Assembly (NCBI GenBank): GCA_001695595.3
Contig: MBPM02000003.1
Coordinates: forward strand, 1,488,001-1,552,000
Length of the DNA stretch: 64,000 bases
Origin: Plasmopara viticola
Taxonomy: Eukaryota; Oomycota; Peronosporomycetes; Peronosporales; Peronosporaceae
Direction of reading: 5' to 3'
How positions within the stretch are numbered: the first letter of the stretch is position 1; each line of letters starts with the position of its first letter. Shown here piece after piece: positions 11,175 to 21,991 of this stretch. A model generated the notes under the pieces. It did no database searches. It saw nothing but the letters and a program-made list of their open reading frames with translations, and was not told the DNA's origin. The position numbers and the translations under genes were made by a program.

Positions 11175-11506
11175 GCATTGTTCATCTGTTTGCAAGTATT
11201 GTTTCTTATGCGCTCATTGGTGTTTTATTGGCGTGGATAAGATACAATAAGTTGGTGAAAAGACAACCAACTTATTCTAGGTTGGATTGGTTAATAGGCT
11301 GAGCTGTATGTAAAGAAATTTCGTAAAACAGATTGTGTAAAGCACTTAGCTTATGTTTGTTAGGCGTCCATGCGGTATTCTTGCTAATATTGATTTATAA
11401 ATACACCTTCTAGCAACTTCGACTAATTTCGACTCGGATTTCCGAGCATTCGAAAACCTACGTTCGCGCTACTCGAGTCTTCTACGGAGCCCCCCTTCAC
11501 TGCATT

Positions 11507-12825
11507 ATGGTATCCACTCGCAGTCGTACGAACACAGGACCGGCATCTGCCGTTGATCTACCGCAAAAGCGTGCGGCCGCGTCAGAAGCTTCCAAACGTC
11601 CAGCCAAAAAATCCACGACCAAAGCAGTTGCCAGTGACCTTGCTGTGGGTAAGCCCGTGTCGGCGGAGGTGACGCTGCTTAATCAGGAGGAAAAGGAGGT
11701 TGTGGTTGCCGACATCTTTCGTGAACAGGGCGTCGTCTTCTTCATGTATCCGCGCGCCAACACGCCTGGGTGCACTAAACAAGCCTGTGGTATGTCTTAT
11801 AAAGTTTATAGTCTCAAAGATTTGCTCTCTAATAACCTACACTCGACTCTTGCTTGCTTTATTTGTAAGGCTTCCGAGACAACATTCAGACCATTAAGGA
11901 CGCAGGATTTACGGTGTATGGACTAAGTAGCGACTCGCCTAAAGCGCTGAGCAACTGGAAGACAAAGGAAAAGCTACCTTTCGACTTGCTAAGCGACCCT
12001 GAGCATAAGCTTATATCGCACTTCGGCAGCTCCTTGCCAGGAAAAAAGGTGCAGCGTTCGCACGTTGTTGTCCTTAAGGGAGGCGTTGTGGGTGACATTG
12101 CTGCCAAGGTGTCTCCAGCGGACAGTGTGAGCCGCGCCGTTGACTTTGTCAAGAGCAAGACCGGCGTTAAATCGCCTCATATAGAGGGAGCTGTCAAAGA
12201 GGATGAGCCTGCAAAAGAGGATGAGCCTTCCAAAGAGGATGAGCCTTCCAAAGAGGATGAGCCTACCAAAGAGGACGAGTTTACCAAAGAGGATGAGCCT
12301 ACCAAAGAGGATGAGCCTACCAAAGAGGATGAGCCTACAGATGCTAATACCAATAAACTTAGCAATGGGAGCATTGTAACCTTTGACACTGAGCTTTTAA
12401 CGGAAGCGTCAGCCACGGTTAAGGTGCAAGATCTCTTTATCACCCGCGGGGCCATTTTTTTCATGTATCCGAAAGCCGACACGCCTGGATGCACCGTTCA
12501 AGCGTGTGGTTTCAACGACAACTTGGAGACGATCAACGCTGCGGGATTCGACGTTTTCGGCTTGGGCGCCGATACCCCATCGGAACTTTTGGCGTGGAAA
12601 GAGTCGCAGAAGTATAAGTACACATTCCTGTCCGACCCCAAGCATCAACTCATTGGCTATTTTGGCAGCTCCATCAGCGACGGGACGCGCGTCGAGCGTT
12701 CGCATGTGATCGTGCTGCCGGGAGGCAAAGTCGGTCAGATTGAACATGCTATCTCTCCTCAAGATAGTGTAAATAAAGGGCTCGAGTTCGTCAAAAGTTA
12801 CCCCAACGCAGCCAGCAAGCTATGA
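11507..12825 (+). CDS. Double-domain peroxiredoxin Q, nuclear Dot5-like; exons 11507..11789 and 11870..12825
   Basis: The exons join in frame through an 80-nt GT-AG intron (GTATGT ... TAAG), giving 412 residues. A basic, Ser/Lys-rich head (residues 1-45) resembles the nuclear head of yeast Dot5. Peroxiredoxin domain 1 has [22 protein letters not shown] (about residues 76-97). Domain 2 (about residues 263-412) repeats the arrangement with YPKADTPGCTVQACGF. In each, the first Cys is the expected peroxidatic residue and the second, five residues on, the expected resolving residue of the PrxQ/BCP class. The two domains are linked by a run of about nine Lys-Glu-Asp-Glu-Pro repeats. The family reduces peroxides using thioredoxin. 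Both domains look catalytically complete. A nuclear location is inferred from the head alone. Two such domains in one chain are not the usual form of the family. Confidence 0.93.
12190..12345 (+). repeat. Coding minisatellite: about nine KEDEPx units
   Basis: An 18-bp unit of the type (A/T)CCAAAGAGGATGAGCCT is repeated with small variations in the linker of the double peroxiredoxin. One unit has GAGTTT instead of GAGCCT. The encoded linker is strongly acidic. Copy number is likely to vary between strains, as for most coding minisatellites. Confidence 0.9.
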
Positions 12826-13690
12826 ATAATGGAAAAATTTAATGCACTAAAATGTACCGCTTTTACCACTATATACATGGAGTCTTAAACCTAAAAGTCC
12901 GACATTTCTTTTCAATCGCTTTATAATAGCAACTTATATCATTTTCGTGATTAATTCCCAAGCAAAATTATACCGACAACCCTCTACTGTTAAATTAGTG
13001 CTTTTGCAAAGACTTTTGTCGAATTCGAAATGTATAATCTGTATACCGGCACGTAGGAGTTCTATGTCCGCCGAGGTGCTTGTGACCATTTTAAAGTGCT
13101 GTATAAGTTGGTCGCGTCGGGATATTTTTTGGACTATATTAAGACCTGAACGTGTAAATATGACGGTACACAATGTGATTTTCGCCCTCTGTAAATTTCG
13201 TCTTCTGATATATTATGGGATCGGATTTGGCATTCGTGACAATAATTCCACGGACGCAAAAAGGTTTGGATGTCGTATGTCCTCTTGAAGTGCAATATAT
13301 TGGTAATGCTGCTCTTGCCATGACGATAAGACATTGGTGCAACGCAAACGTCTACTCTTGGTATTCATCCAGCAAAGAATGGCAATTCATGAATGGTCCA
13401 ACGGCTACAGGCCTTCATAATAGTGTCACTTTAAAACTAGAAATACCATCCAGTAAACTGACTTCCCAGCTTTATTGACTCTATGACTTCGTTGCGTAAA
13501 GCAGATGGAGAGCGACGAACCACCTCCTTTTTGATGTAGGAGAATGCAAAGCGGGACTGTAGTCCCACCTTCGAGTACGACTTCTTTAAACGGCACCTTT
13601 GATGCGACTATCAGCCACTGAATTCCACTTTTTCACTTTGCTGCTTTCCTAACAATCCTCGAAATCGATTCGCCCTGCGCAGTCGCAGCA

Positions 13691-14931
13691 ATGAGTCCCT
13701 TCGACGAACAAGCTACCATAACAGGTCTCACTATTGAACCAGAGCCATCCCGTCAGGCGACAACGCTCGCGAATGCAGTCATTGGCTTTGCTGCGAATTG
13801 TGACAAACTCGACAATCTTGGTGATGCCGTTCCACGAATGGTCCACAAACTTGTGAGCCTCGACATTCGTACAAGTCACTACCCGATTGTCGGGGAATAA
13901 CTAGTACGTGCCATTAACAGGGTGCTTGGTATGGCCGCTACTGACGAGACTTTAGATGCATGGAAAGACGCGTACTGGTCCTTTGCTCATCTTCTCATTC
14001 GAGCAGAGGAAAACTTGCGTGCCGAATTTGAGCGCATGCCTGGTGGCTGGACTGGATACGCGAGCTAAGTGTGGTTCGCAAAGTCAGAGAAAGTGATGAA
14101 GTCACTTCGTTTTATCTCAAAAGTATTGATCCGTCCAAAGGTCTTATGACGCTCAAGCCGAGACAATTACCATCGCTTAAATTCGATCACCTGCAGCCAG
14201 GCCGCTCTATTGTACGTAACTACAGTGTGTCAAGTGCACCTATCGCATTTCCGTCAAAAAAGAGTCGGGCAGCACCGCGAACGACATCCCTGCTGGGATT
14301 GTCTCGGTGTACTTGCACAATCATGTCAATGTTGGCAGTATTCTGCGCGTACGATGCGGTCACTTTTACTTGAAACCGTCTTTGAAGCCAATCGTATTTA
14401 TCAGCGGGGGGAAGGGTGGGCTTTACTCCGTTACTAAGCATGCTTGAGTCTCTCGTCTCATCCTAAAAAAAAAAACAGCCGGTCCTATCAATACAATACG
14501 CTCGCAAACCTAGTGTTTGTGCATTTGGCAAGCACATCGAGAACATTGCCAGGAAGAATGATTGGGTCACTACGCACACAGTCTACGGCAGGTGTGACAT
14601 CACTCAATTTGAAAACCTTTTGGCGTCGAGAGATTGCGAATTCTACTTTTGTGGCCCTGCTGGCTTCATGACGACCGTTTTTTAAGCGCTACGCGAAGGG
14701 TGGGCAGTCCCTGCGTCTCAGCTGCACTTTGAGTATTTCGGCCTCACACAAGACATAAGTGCCGACCACTTGACGCAGCAGCCATCGCTCTCGTGCCCAT
14801 TTGCTAGGATTGCTTATCACACGCCATTGACGAGCAAAAATGGTACTTCTTTTCGGACGCGCTCGGTAGTTGCCGCTATGGTCGCAACAACAGCTGTAGT
14901 GCTGACGGCACTATTGCGGCGTAAAAAGTAA
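13691..14931 (+). pseudogene. Flavohaemoglobin (nitric oxide dioxygenase) pseudogene with C-terminal membrane anchor
   Basis: Pieces in three frames line up with a flavohaemoglobin. The order is the late globin domain (TLANAVIGFAANCDKL, then SHYPIVGE, LGMAATDETLDAWKDAYW, PGGWTGY), the ferredoxin-reductase start (VVRKVRESDEVTSFYL), the FAD motif RNYSVSSAP, YRISVKKE, the NAD part (VFISGGKGG, PLLSMLESLV) and FYFCGPAGFMTTVF. Damage includes a TAA at 13898, frameshifts near 14066, 14240, 14410-14430, 14465-14475 (an A run) and 14530, and a TAA at 14683. The first half of the globin domain, with the distal haem residues, is absent. After the normal end the frame continues to a hydrophobic segment and RRKK before the stop at 14929-14931, which suggests that the ancestor was tail-anchored. 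The living enzyme turns NO and O2 into nitrate. Confidence 0.88.
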
Positions 14932-14985
14932 TTGCTTGCTTAGTGTCGGAGGCAAAGGCTATGTCGCAAGTCCGCGACTAGTCAA

Positions 14986-14992
14986 TCACTCC
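14986..14992 (+). promoter_or_regulatory. Possible initiator element of the ABCC gene
   Basis: TCACTCC, followed by AACTGG, fits the oomycete initiator consensus TCAYTYY and lies 102 bp upstream of the transporter ATG, a usual distance. It is a single short match and may be chance. Confidence 0.3.
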
Positions 14993-15093
14993 AACTGGCA
15001 AAAACGTCGTTTTAACTATTCAATCTTAAAATTTACAATTTAAGCCCTTATCGCTTCAAAAGGATTCCGCATCCAACAAGCGGGTTACAAGCA

Positions 15094-18000
15094 ATGAAGG
15101 AGAAGCGTCCTCTTTTAAACAAAAGGAACGATTCTTTGAATCGCTATGATCCGTCCGCCGAGACGCTGTCGGGTCTTGGCACCCGGTACCCATCGCAAGA
15201 CGCCAATTGCGTCTCGTCGGCGCTCTTCTCGTGGGTGACGCCGCTCATGGAGCTGGGGAGCCAGCGACCCCTCGAGCACGATGATCTTTACCTTCTCGAC
15301 CCATCTAATCGTACTCACGAGGTGTCTGCCAAGTTCCAAGCAGCGTGGAAGAAGCAATGTAGCAAGTCGAGGGGGCATTCCAGTCTAGCGTGGGCTCTTG
15401 TCTCGTGCTTTGGTGGTCAGGTTGCCAAGGCCGGTCTCTTGAAGTTGGTCCACGATATCTTGCAGTTTGTAGGACCGATGCTGATCAAGGAGATCATTGC
15501 ATACCTGCAAAACCCAGAGGCGCCACTGAGTGAGGGCCTGATCTATGCGGGAATTATCTTTGTATCAGGCGTAATGCAGTCGTTTCTTCTGCGCAATTAC
15601 TTTTTCCATTGCTTTGAAGCAGGGATGAGGGTTCGATCTGCAATATGCAGTGCCGTATACGACAAGAGCTTGGTGCTCTCTGCTGCTGCGAGGCAGAAGA
15701 AGACAACGGGAGAGATTACGAATCTCATGAGCATTGATGCCCAGCGATTACAAGAACTTTCGACTTATATTAACAGTGTTTGGTTTAGTGTCTTTCAAAT
15801 TACAGTCGCGTGTTACCTTTTGTGGCAACAAATTGGCCTAGCCACTTTCGCTGGTGTAGCGGTGATTATCTTGATGCTCCCAATCACAGCAGGAATTTCA
15901 AAGCTTATGCGACAATTGCAGTTAAAATTGATGGAAGTGAAGGACGAACGTATTAAAATTTGCAATGAAGTATTGGCTGGAATAAAGGTTATCAAGATGC
16001 AAGCGTGGGAGCATTCGTTTACGAAGCGTGTGCTGGAGTATCGAAGCGAGGAGCTGAAGAAGCTAAGTACGTACATTTATGCGCGTAGTGGCTCCATGAC
16101 GCTCTTTTCAGCGATCCCACCCTCTGTGACGGTGGCGTCATTCTATGCATACGCGAAGCTGGGCAATACACTAGATGTAGGCACTGCATTGACGTCGCTG
16201 GCGCTGTTTAATATTCTTCGCTTTCCACTTTTTATGCTACCGCAAGTACTGAACTCGATTGTTGAAGCAAGTGTGAGTATGGACCGTTTGGGCTCGTACT
16301 TTCAGGAAGAGGAACGAAAGAAGGTTGGTTCTGGAGACCTTGACAGTATGGGAATTCGGATCAAGGATGCGGATTTTACGTGGAGTACAGCAGGTAACGC
16401 ATCGGTCGTGTTCAAAGAAGAGGATTGTTTGTTGCAGAAAGACTCGATTTTGAATAAGGAAACTGTAAATGAGGATAGTTCACCGATTTTACGTAATGTT
16501 TCCTTGGAGGCTCGTTCGGGTGACTTGATCGCTGTTGTTGGTCATGTGGGTGCTGGCAAATCGACACTTTTAAGTGGGATTTTGGGCGATGCTCGTTGCA
16601 GTCGTGGGGATATTAGCCTTCGTGGATCGGTGGCGTACGTTTCGCAGCAGCCATTCATTCAAAATGCAACTGTTCGTGAAAACGTGTGCTTTGGCCTTCC
16701 GTTTGATGAAACAAAGTACGCCGAGGCGCTGCGTGTAAGCTCTATGCTAACCGATTTGACTGTTCTTCCGGGAGGAGATTTGACGGAGATTGGCGAGAAT
16801 GGCATTAACCTTAGCGGTGGACAGCGTACCCGTGTAGCTCTTGCTCGTGCGGTTTATCAAGATGCGGATATATATCTGCTAGATGACATTTTGGCGGCTG
16901 TCGATAGCCACGTTGGCTACGACATTTTTAGTGACTGTATTAAGGCGTGTTTGAAAGACAAACTCGTGATTCTCGTGACCCATGGTCTGACGTTTCTGAG
17001 CGAATGCGACACAATTATAATGCTTGAAAATGGTTTAGTCAGGGAGAATGGTACTTATCAAGACCTCATGGACAGAGATGATGGACTTTTGATGGATCTT
17101 GTGGTAAAGTACAAGGACCATGATGATCAGCAAGCGCCTTACACAACGAAAGAAGAAGTTTTGGTGGAAGAGCTGGAGGGGCATGAAGAGGACAATCCGA
17201 CACCCGAACGTATAGATCGCAAAGTGAGCCGTTCATCCATGCGCAGTGAGCGTTCAACTAGTGAAAATGTTGGAGAAACGCAATTAATGATGGATGAGGA
17301 TCGATCGGTGGGTGGTGTTTCGTGGCAAGTTTACAAAACATGGATCGTGGCGTTCGGCGGCATCTTTGCTGGTCTATCCGTGATAATTATCTTCACTGCC
17401 ACTCAGTTTGTAAATTTGGCGTCCACGTGGTGGCTTTCGTATTGGTCCGAACACTCTCAATCGGAGAATTTGAGTGACGGGGAGAAAGAGAGGTCCCAGA
17501 TGTTTTACGTCAACATCTACATGACACTTAACTTGGTGTACGGTGTGGCACTGTATATTCGGGCTCTTATCATCTACAAGGGTGGTCTACGTGCGAGTAG
17601 ATTGCTGTTCCAGAGTCTTCTCGCTCGCATCCTACGTGCCCCCACCTCCTTCTTTGACACGACACCCACGGGTCGAATTGTAAACCGGTTGTCCAAAGAT
17701 GTTTATACTGTGGATGAAAGTATTCCTGCAACATGGAGTATGCTTCTCAATACTTTTTTCAGTGTCTTGGTGACGCTAGTGACAATCTCGTATGTGACTC
17801 CGATGTTTATGATCATATTAGTGCCCTTGATGATGGGTTTTTATATTTCGCAGCGATATTTTATTCGATCATCGCGCGAGCTTCAGCGATTGGATTCCAT
17901 CAGCCGATCTCCTGTGTTTGCTTTGTTGTCAGAGACTTTGGACGGCTTACCGACGATTCGTGCTTTTCGCGCTGAAACTCAATTCTGCGCAAAGAATGAA

Positions 18001-19077
18001 GAGTTGATCGACCGTAACCAGCGCGCTTACTTTCTTAACTTCGCCGTTAATTGCTGGCTCGCGCTTCGTCTTGAGTTCGCCGGTACACTAATTGCAGCTT
18101 TTGCAGCTTTAGCTGCTGTGTTGGTACACAATGCCGACCCAGAACGTGGAACAGCATTTGCTGGGCTTGCAGGTATATCGCTTACGTACGCGTTCAACGT
18201 CACACAGGCGCTTAATTGGTCTGTTCGCATGCTAAGCCAGCTTCAAACTGAAATGGTGTCTGTCGAGCGTATTCAAAACTACACCACCATGGAAACGGAA
18301 GCTGAGCTCACGAGTGTGGGCAAACTCCCCCCTGCTCAAGAATGGCCTTCCGCTGGTGCGATTGAGTTTCGCGATGTAAATTTGCGCTATCGCCCCGGCC
18401 TGCCTCGTGTGTTGCGCAATTTGTCGCTCTCGATTCGTTCCCTGGAGAAGGTCGGTATTGTAGGTCGTACAGGTGCTGGCAAGTCTAGCCTCGTAGTAGC
18501 TCTCATGCGCCTCGTGGAGCTTGACAGTGGCTCAATTCTCATCGACGGACTGGATATCGGCACGATTGGACTGCACGAATTGCGTAACAAGATATCTATC
18601 ATCCCTCAGGATCCTGTTCTCTTCTCAGGTACCGTGCGCAGCAACGTAGATCCATTTGACCAATACACGGACGAGCAGATTTGGACGTCTTTGCGTCGAG
18701 GACATCTTACGCACGTCGTGTCGGCATTGGATGGTCGTGTGGATGAAAAGGGCTCAAATTTTAGTGTGGGGGAGCGTCAGTTGCTGTGTATCGCTCGTGC
18801 TTTGCTAAAGCGTTCGCGCATCATTCTTATGGACGAAGCGACGGCTTCAATTGACACGGAGACGGATCGCAAGATTCAACGCAGTATTCGGGAAGAATTT
18901 CGCGACTGCACGTGCCTTACAATAGCGCATCGGATCAATACAATTCTTGATGCAGATCGCATCTTGGTCATGGAACGTGGTGCCGTGGGCGAATTTGATA
19001 CGCCCAAGGCGCTTCAGAATAAGCATGAGGGATTATTTAAGGCTCTGGTGGAGCACTGGAAGAACGAAGGGAAGTGA
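15094..19077 (+). CDS. ABC transporter, subfamily C (MRP type), full length
   Basis: An intronless gene of 1,327 codons plus stop. Layout: N-terminal cytosolic part, first membrane domain (about residues 95-400), first nucleotide-binding domain with Walker A GHVGAGKS (about 483), signature LSGGQ (about 573) and Walker B YLLDDILAAVD, an acidic linker, second membrane domain (about 745-1040), and second nucleotide-binding domain with Walker A GRTGAGKS (about 1125), signature FSVGER and Walker B ILMDEATASID. As in other ABCC proteins, the first Walker B is followed by Asp rather than the catalytic Glu, so site 1 is expected to be weak. There is no extra TMD0, as in short MRPs such as human ABCC4. 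Family members export glutathione or other conjugates and organic anions. The substrate and membrane cannot be read from the sequence. Confidence 0.95.
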   Translation: MKEKRPLLNKRNDSLNRYDPSAETLSGLGTRYPSQDANCVSSALFSWVTPLMELGSQRPLEHDDLYLLDPSNRTHEVSAKFQAAWKKQCSKSRGHSSLAWALVSCFGGQVAKAGLLKLVHDILQFVGPMLIKEIIAYLQNPEAPLSEGLIYAGIIFVSGVMQSFLLRNYFFHCFEAGMRVRSAICSAVYDKSLVLSAAARQKKTTGEITNLMSIDAQRLQELSTYINSVWFSVFQITVACYLLWQQIGLATFAGVAVIILMLPITAGISKLMRQLQLKLMEVKDERIKICNEVLAGIKVIKMQAWEHSFTKRVLEYRSEELKKLSTYIYARSGSMTLFSAIPPSVTVASFYAYAKLGNTLDVGTALTSLALFNILRFPLFMLPQVLNSIVEASVSMDRLGSYFQEEERKKVGSGDLDSMGIRIKDADFTWSTAGNASVVFKEEDCLLQKDSILNKETVNEDSSPILRNVSLEARSGDLIAVVGHVGAGKSTLLSGILGDARCSRGDISLRGSVAYVSQQPFIQNATVRENVCFGLPFDETKYAEALRVSSMLTDLTVLPGGDLTEIGENGINLSGGQRTRVALARAVYQDADIYLLDDILAAVDSHVGYDIFSDCIKACLKDKLVILVTHGLTFLSECDTIIMLENGLVRENGTYQDLMDRDDGLLMDLVVKYKDHDDQQAPYTTKEEVLVEELEGHEEDNPTPERIDRKVSRSSMRSERSTSENVGETQLMMDEDRSVGGVSWQVYKTWIVAFGGIFAGLSVIIIFTATQFVNLASTWWLSYWSEHSQSENLSDGEKERSQMFYVNIYMTLNLVYGVALYIRALIIYKGGLRASRLLFQSLLARILRAPTSFFDTTPTGRIVNRLSKDVYTVDESIPATWSMLLNTFFSVLVTLVTISYVTPMFMIILVPLMMGFYISQRYFIRSSRELQRLDSISRSPVFALLSETLDGLPTIRAFRAETQFCAKNEELIDRNQRAYFLNFAVNCWLALRLEFAGTLIAAFAALAAVLVHNADPERGTAFAGLAGISLTYAFNVTQALNWSVRMLSQLQTEMVSVERIQNYTTMETEAELTSVGKLPPAQEWPSAGAIEFRDVNLRYRPGLPRVLRNLSLSIRSLEKVGIVGRTGAGKSSLVVALMRLVELDSGSILIDGLDIGTIGLHELRNKISIIPQDPVLFSGTVRSNVDPFDQYTDEQIWTSLRRGHLTHVVSALDGRVDEKGSNFSVGERQLLCIARALLKRSRIILMDEATASIDTETDRKIQRSIREEFRDCTCLTIAHRINTILDADRILVMERGAVGEFDTPKALQNKHEGLFKALVEHWKNEGK

Positions 19078-19227
19078 GTTGCAAGCATTAAGGACTTGGT
19101 TCAATAATGATAAAACCATTTTTTAGCTTAAAGTTTGATTGCTGTTGATCTCTTAAAAAGTAAGAACAAGATTATATTTAACTTTATAGGGTCAACATCT
19201 TGAGTCGACGACTGTTCAACCTCGAGC

Positions 19228-19690
19228 TTGGCTAATGACGACAACCATTGTTTTAATGACGAGGACGTTTATAAACCAATTGTGTGTGTTGACGTGGAAG
19301 AAGCTTTTTATCTATTGACGAAGCGACATGTTGTCATTTACGATGATGAAGCTTTAAGGTGGAAGTGCACAATTCCACTAAATTCCAGTATTGACGCGCT
19401 TTGCCAATAGTAAAAAATAAATCGATTTACCGTTAATGCAACAAATACTAATGTTTACGAATTGAACAGGCTACTTTCTTGTCAGTCCGTAGTCGCGATG
19501 GAACATTGATGTGTTTGCATGCATCCGGCGCAATCTATTTTTGTGGTAAACATGGTTTCTTGTAAAATGCTGAGATACCATTTTTGCGAGTGTAATTTTT
19601 CTAGGGTATAAATATTGTTCAAACACGAAAAGTAAAAAATGGCGATTATTTAAAGGAATTTGACGCACGGTGATGTGACGACAGGGTAAC
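19228..19690 (+). pseudogene. Decayed gene of unknown family
   Basis: An opening frame (19228-19410) encodes VCVDVEEAFYLLTKRHVVIYDD, and about 80 nt later another frame reads SRDGTLMCLHASGAIYFCG. Both look like strands of a beta-propeller. Between them lies a GTAAAA ... TTGAACAG stretch that looks like an intron, and a second intron-like stretch (GTAAAC ... TTTTTCTAG) follows. The frames do not join without a shift and stop codons follow soon after, so this is treated as the remains of a multi-exon gene. The family was not recognised. It could also be chance open frames. Confidence 0.35.
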
Positions 19691-19817
19691 TTTGTCGATT
19701 CCAAAATGCTATTACAAAATACAGCGTTTTGCGAAGAAGATTTTACCGGTGAGAAATATCCGATCAACAACTAGAGCAGATCAAGATTTGGGTTTTCATG
19801 ATAGTTTAGTGGATCTG

Positions 19818-20143
19818 TCTTCGAAAAAGGTTGGGGTGACGCCCTCCTTCCAAGCGCGGGGGCTAAATGCTCGCGCGCTCCGGGCAGGTGCTCTCGGGCA
19901 TCTGCAGGTCTCTAACGAGTCTCACCCTCGACGCGACGGTCTCCAGCACCAGGGCGCCACCTGGGCTCTTACCAAGTCAGAGCTAAACAAAATAATGGAA
20001 GACCCTCACGACCTCGGTGCTGGCTGCACTGCCCGCCGAACGAGACCCGACGTATGCGGACACCACTCTATGCCGTGGACTAGCCAGACTGAGCCTAGCA
20101 CGTGCATAACTTGGCAACGCGATAACGTGATACAATACAATAA
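19818..20143 (+). mobile_element. SINE-like LINE derivative, copy C
   Basis: A 326-bp element on the plus strand with a perfect 12-bp target duplication TTAGTGGATCTG (19806-19817 and 20144-20155). From 5' to 3' it has the LINE 5' part starting at AAAAGGTTGGGGTGACGCC, the 29-nt reverse transcriptase piece GCCACCTGGGCTCTTACC..., and the 3' part from ATGGAAGACCCTCACGACC to the tail GATAACGTGATACAATACAATAA. The tail has drifted from the TTACATTACAT form seen in the other copies. Confidence 0.93.
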
Positions 20144-20344
20144 TTAGTGGATCTGGACATAATGACACACACAACTCAGTCAAGGAATTGCCAGTGATGT
20201 AAGTAACACACACATGTCGCCATGATGAAAAATGACATTGGCTTTCTCCACCATCTAGCGCTACATAACGACATTGTTACTCAGTGGAAACCATTCAAAG
20301 GATGCTGAGACGATATTGTTGGCTAGCGCACTGGCCCGAAATAT

Positions 20345-21518
20345 TGTTTGCGAGAAATCTCGCTAAGCTGTAATGCCATTGGTGAGATAGGATCAGCTTC
20401 GTTGGCCAAAGCGCTAGCATCAAACTCGTGTCTTCAATCGCTTGATTTGATGCACAATCGAATTGGTTGAAATGGCAATCTACTATGGCTTGGAGGCACG
20501 ATGTGTGTAAACCAAGCACTTCGTGTGCTCAAGCTGAGACATAACGCAATCAGAGACACGAAAATTGTCGAGCTTTTTCAATCACTGTCACCAATACCTC
20601 ACACGAAAGAAGAGAGACTCAAAGCGCGACTTGCAAAGCGTCAAAATCACGCAATTACATTTAATGGCTCGGAAGAACTCGACGGGGACAGCGATCTGTT
20701 AAATTCGACGCTCGAAACGCTTTTGCTCAGCACTACTGGCATTTCAAACGGTGTTACCACTCACCTCGCGCATGTGCTGAGCCACACGCGGTCGCTGACG
20801 CACTTGGACATTTCTTGCAATGATTTTACGAGTCAAATAATTGTCAGCATTGCTTGTGGCCTGCAACAAAATGCATCGATGCGGTATCTCAATTATTGTG
20901 AAATCAAATTGGATGAAATAGCTGCTTTGGCAATCCTGCAGGCGTTTTCATTTCATCCTTTTGTTGAAACTGCGCTATTTCAAGGCTGTTATCAAGGCTT
21001 TACGACAGAAGGACGTGCATTGGCTCAGCTGGTCACAAACACGCGCTCACTCGTCCTTTTTGACTTGGTAGAATATTCTTTTGCAATTTAAATCGGTGTA
21101 ATAAGTTGCACGTATATCGTTGCCTTAGAGTTATTGTCGATTGGACGCTCTTGGCGCCATCGCGTTTAATTCTGCTTTAGCTGACAATACAAGTCTTCGC
21201 ATTCTTGACTTGGTGCGATAGTTGGTAATTGCATTTGCGTATGCGGTGCCTTAATGCGTGTAGACGTGCTCAGGGCTCAAAACGGACAGCGCAGTTGAAA
21301 TTATTGCAACGTCACTTCAGCGAAACACAACATTGACATTTGTCAATTTAAGCTACAACGAGATTACCTTACGTGGTTGCAAACTACTTCAAGATGCCAT
21401 TGCCGGTCGAAACGAGACGGCAGCACAAGTCGCTATGTCCTTAGAAGGCGACGCTGGCGAAAAATGTCCCATAGGGTCTATTATCTCGGGTGGAATGCGG
21501 CCTGTAAGACTGCCTTGA
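20345..21518 (+). pseudogene. Leucine-rich repeat (NLRC3/ribonuclease-inhibitor-like) pseudogene
   Basis: The frame from 20345 contains repeats of the LxxLxLxxNxIxxxG type: SLSCNAIGEIGSASLAKAL, CLQSLDLMHNRIG, ALRVLKLRHNAIRD, SLTHLDISCNDFTSQ, and after 21300 TLTFVNLSYNEITLRGCKLL. These 28-residue-type repeats are typical of ribonuclease-inhibitor-like LRR proteins, which are common in oomycetes. A TGA interrupts the frame at about 20469, the frame ends at TAA 21089, and the section 21092-21300 continues only in other frames (for example LGAIAFNSALADNTSLRILDL). The last open part ends at 21518. No signal peptide or partner domain is visible. The protein would have been a binding scaffold; its partner is unknown. 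Confidence 0.75.
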
Positions 21519-21991
21519 CTTATTGTAAGCTTATTGTGCTAATGAAGTGTTGAATCTAATTTTTTGCGCTGTCGTTTTGTTTTTTCGCTATTTGACATTT
21601 CGCTTTCAATCAAGAGAGCCAACTGCCGTGACAAATGCAACCTGAACCATTCAACGAAGCCGCAAGACACTACAAAGTAAGTGTGTTTGGTGTCAGTAAA
21701 GCGATATCAAAAGATCGCGATAAACTTATTAAGAAGACAAATTTCAAACAAATAACGTCAAGAAGTCAGGATTGAGGAGAGAATAAACAAAAGCCATTCG
21801 ATTTTATTAAAATGTTAAGCGCAAAAGCATTTACTCAACAATTTTTTGAAGGATTTCTACGTTGCGAGAATAAATTGATTGCTGCCGACAGATCATTTTT
21901 TTAAAGCAAAGCGTTCACTTTATTTAGCAGCACGACGTCCTTCTGTGCTGCATAGGACGTGGTGTAGCATTTTAAGAGGCCAATGTATCGC

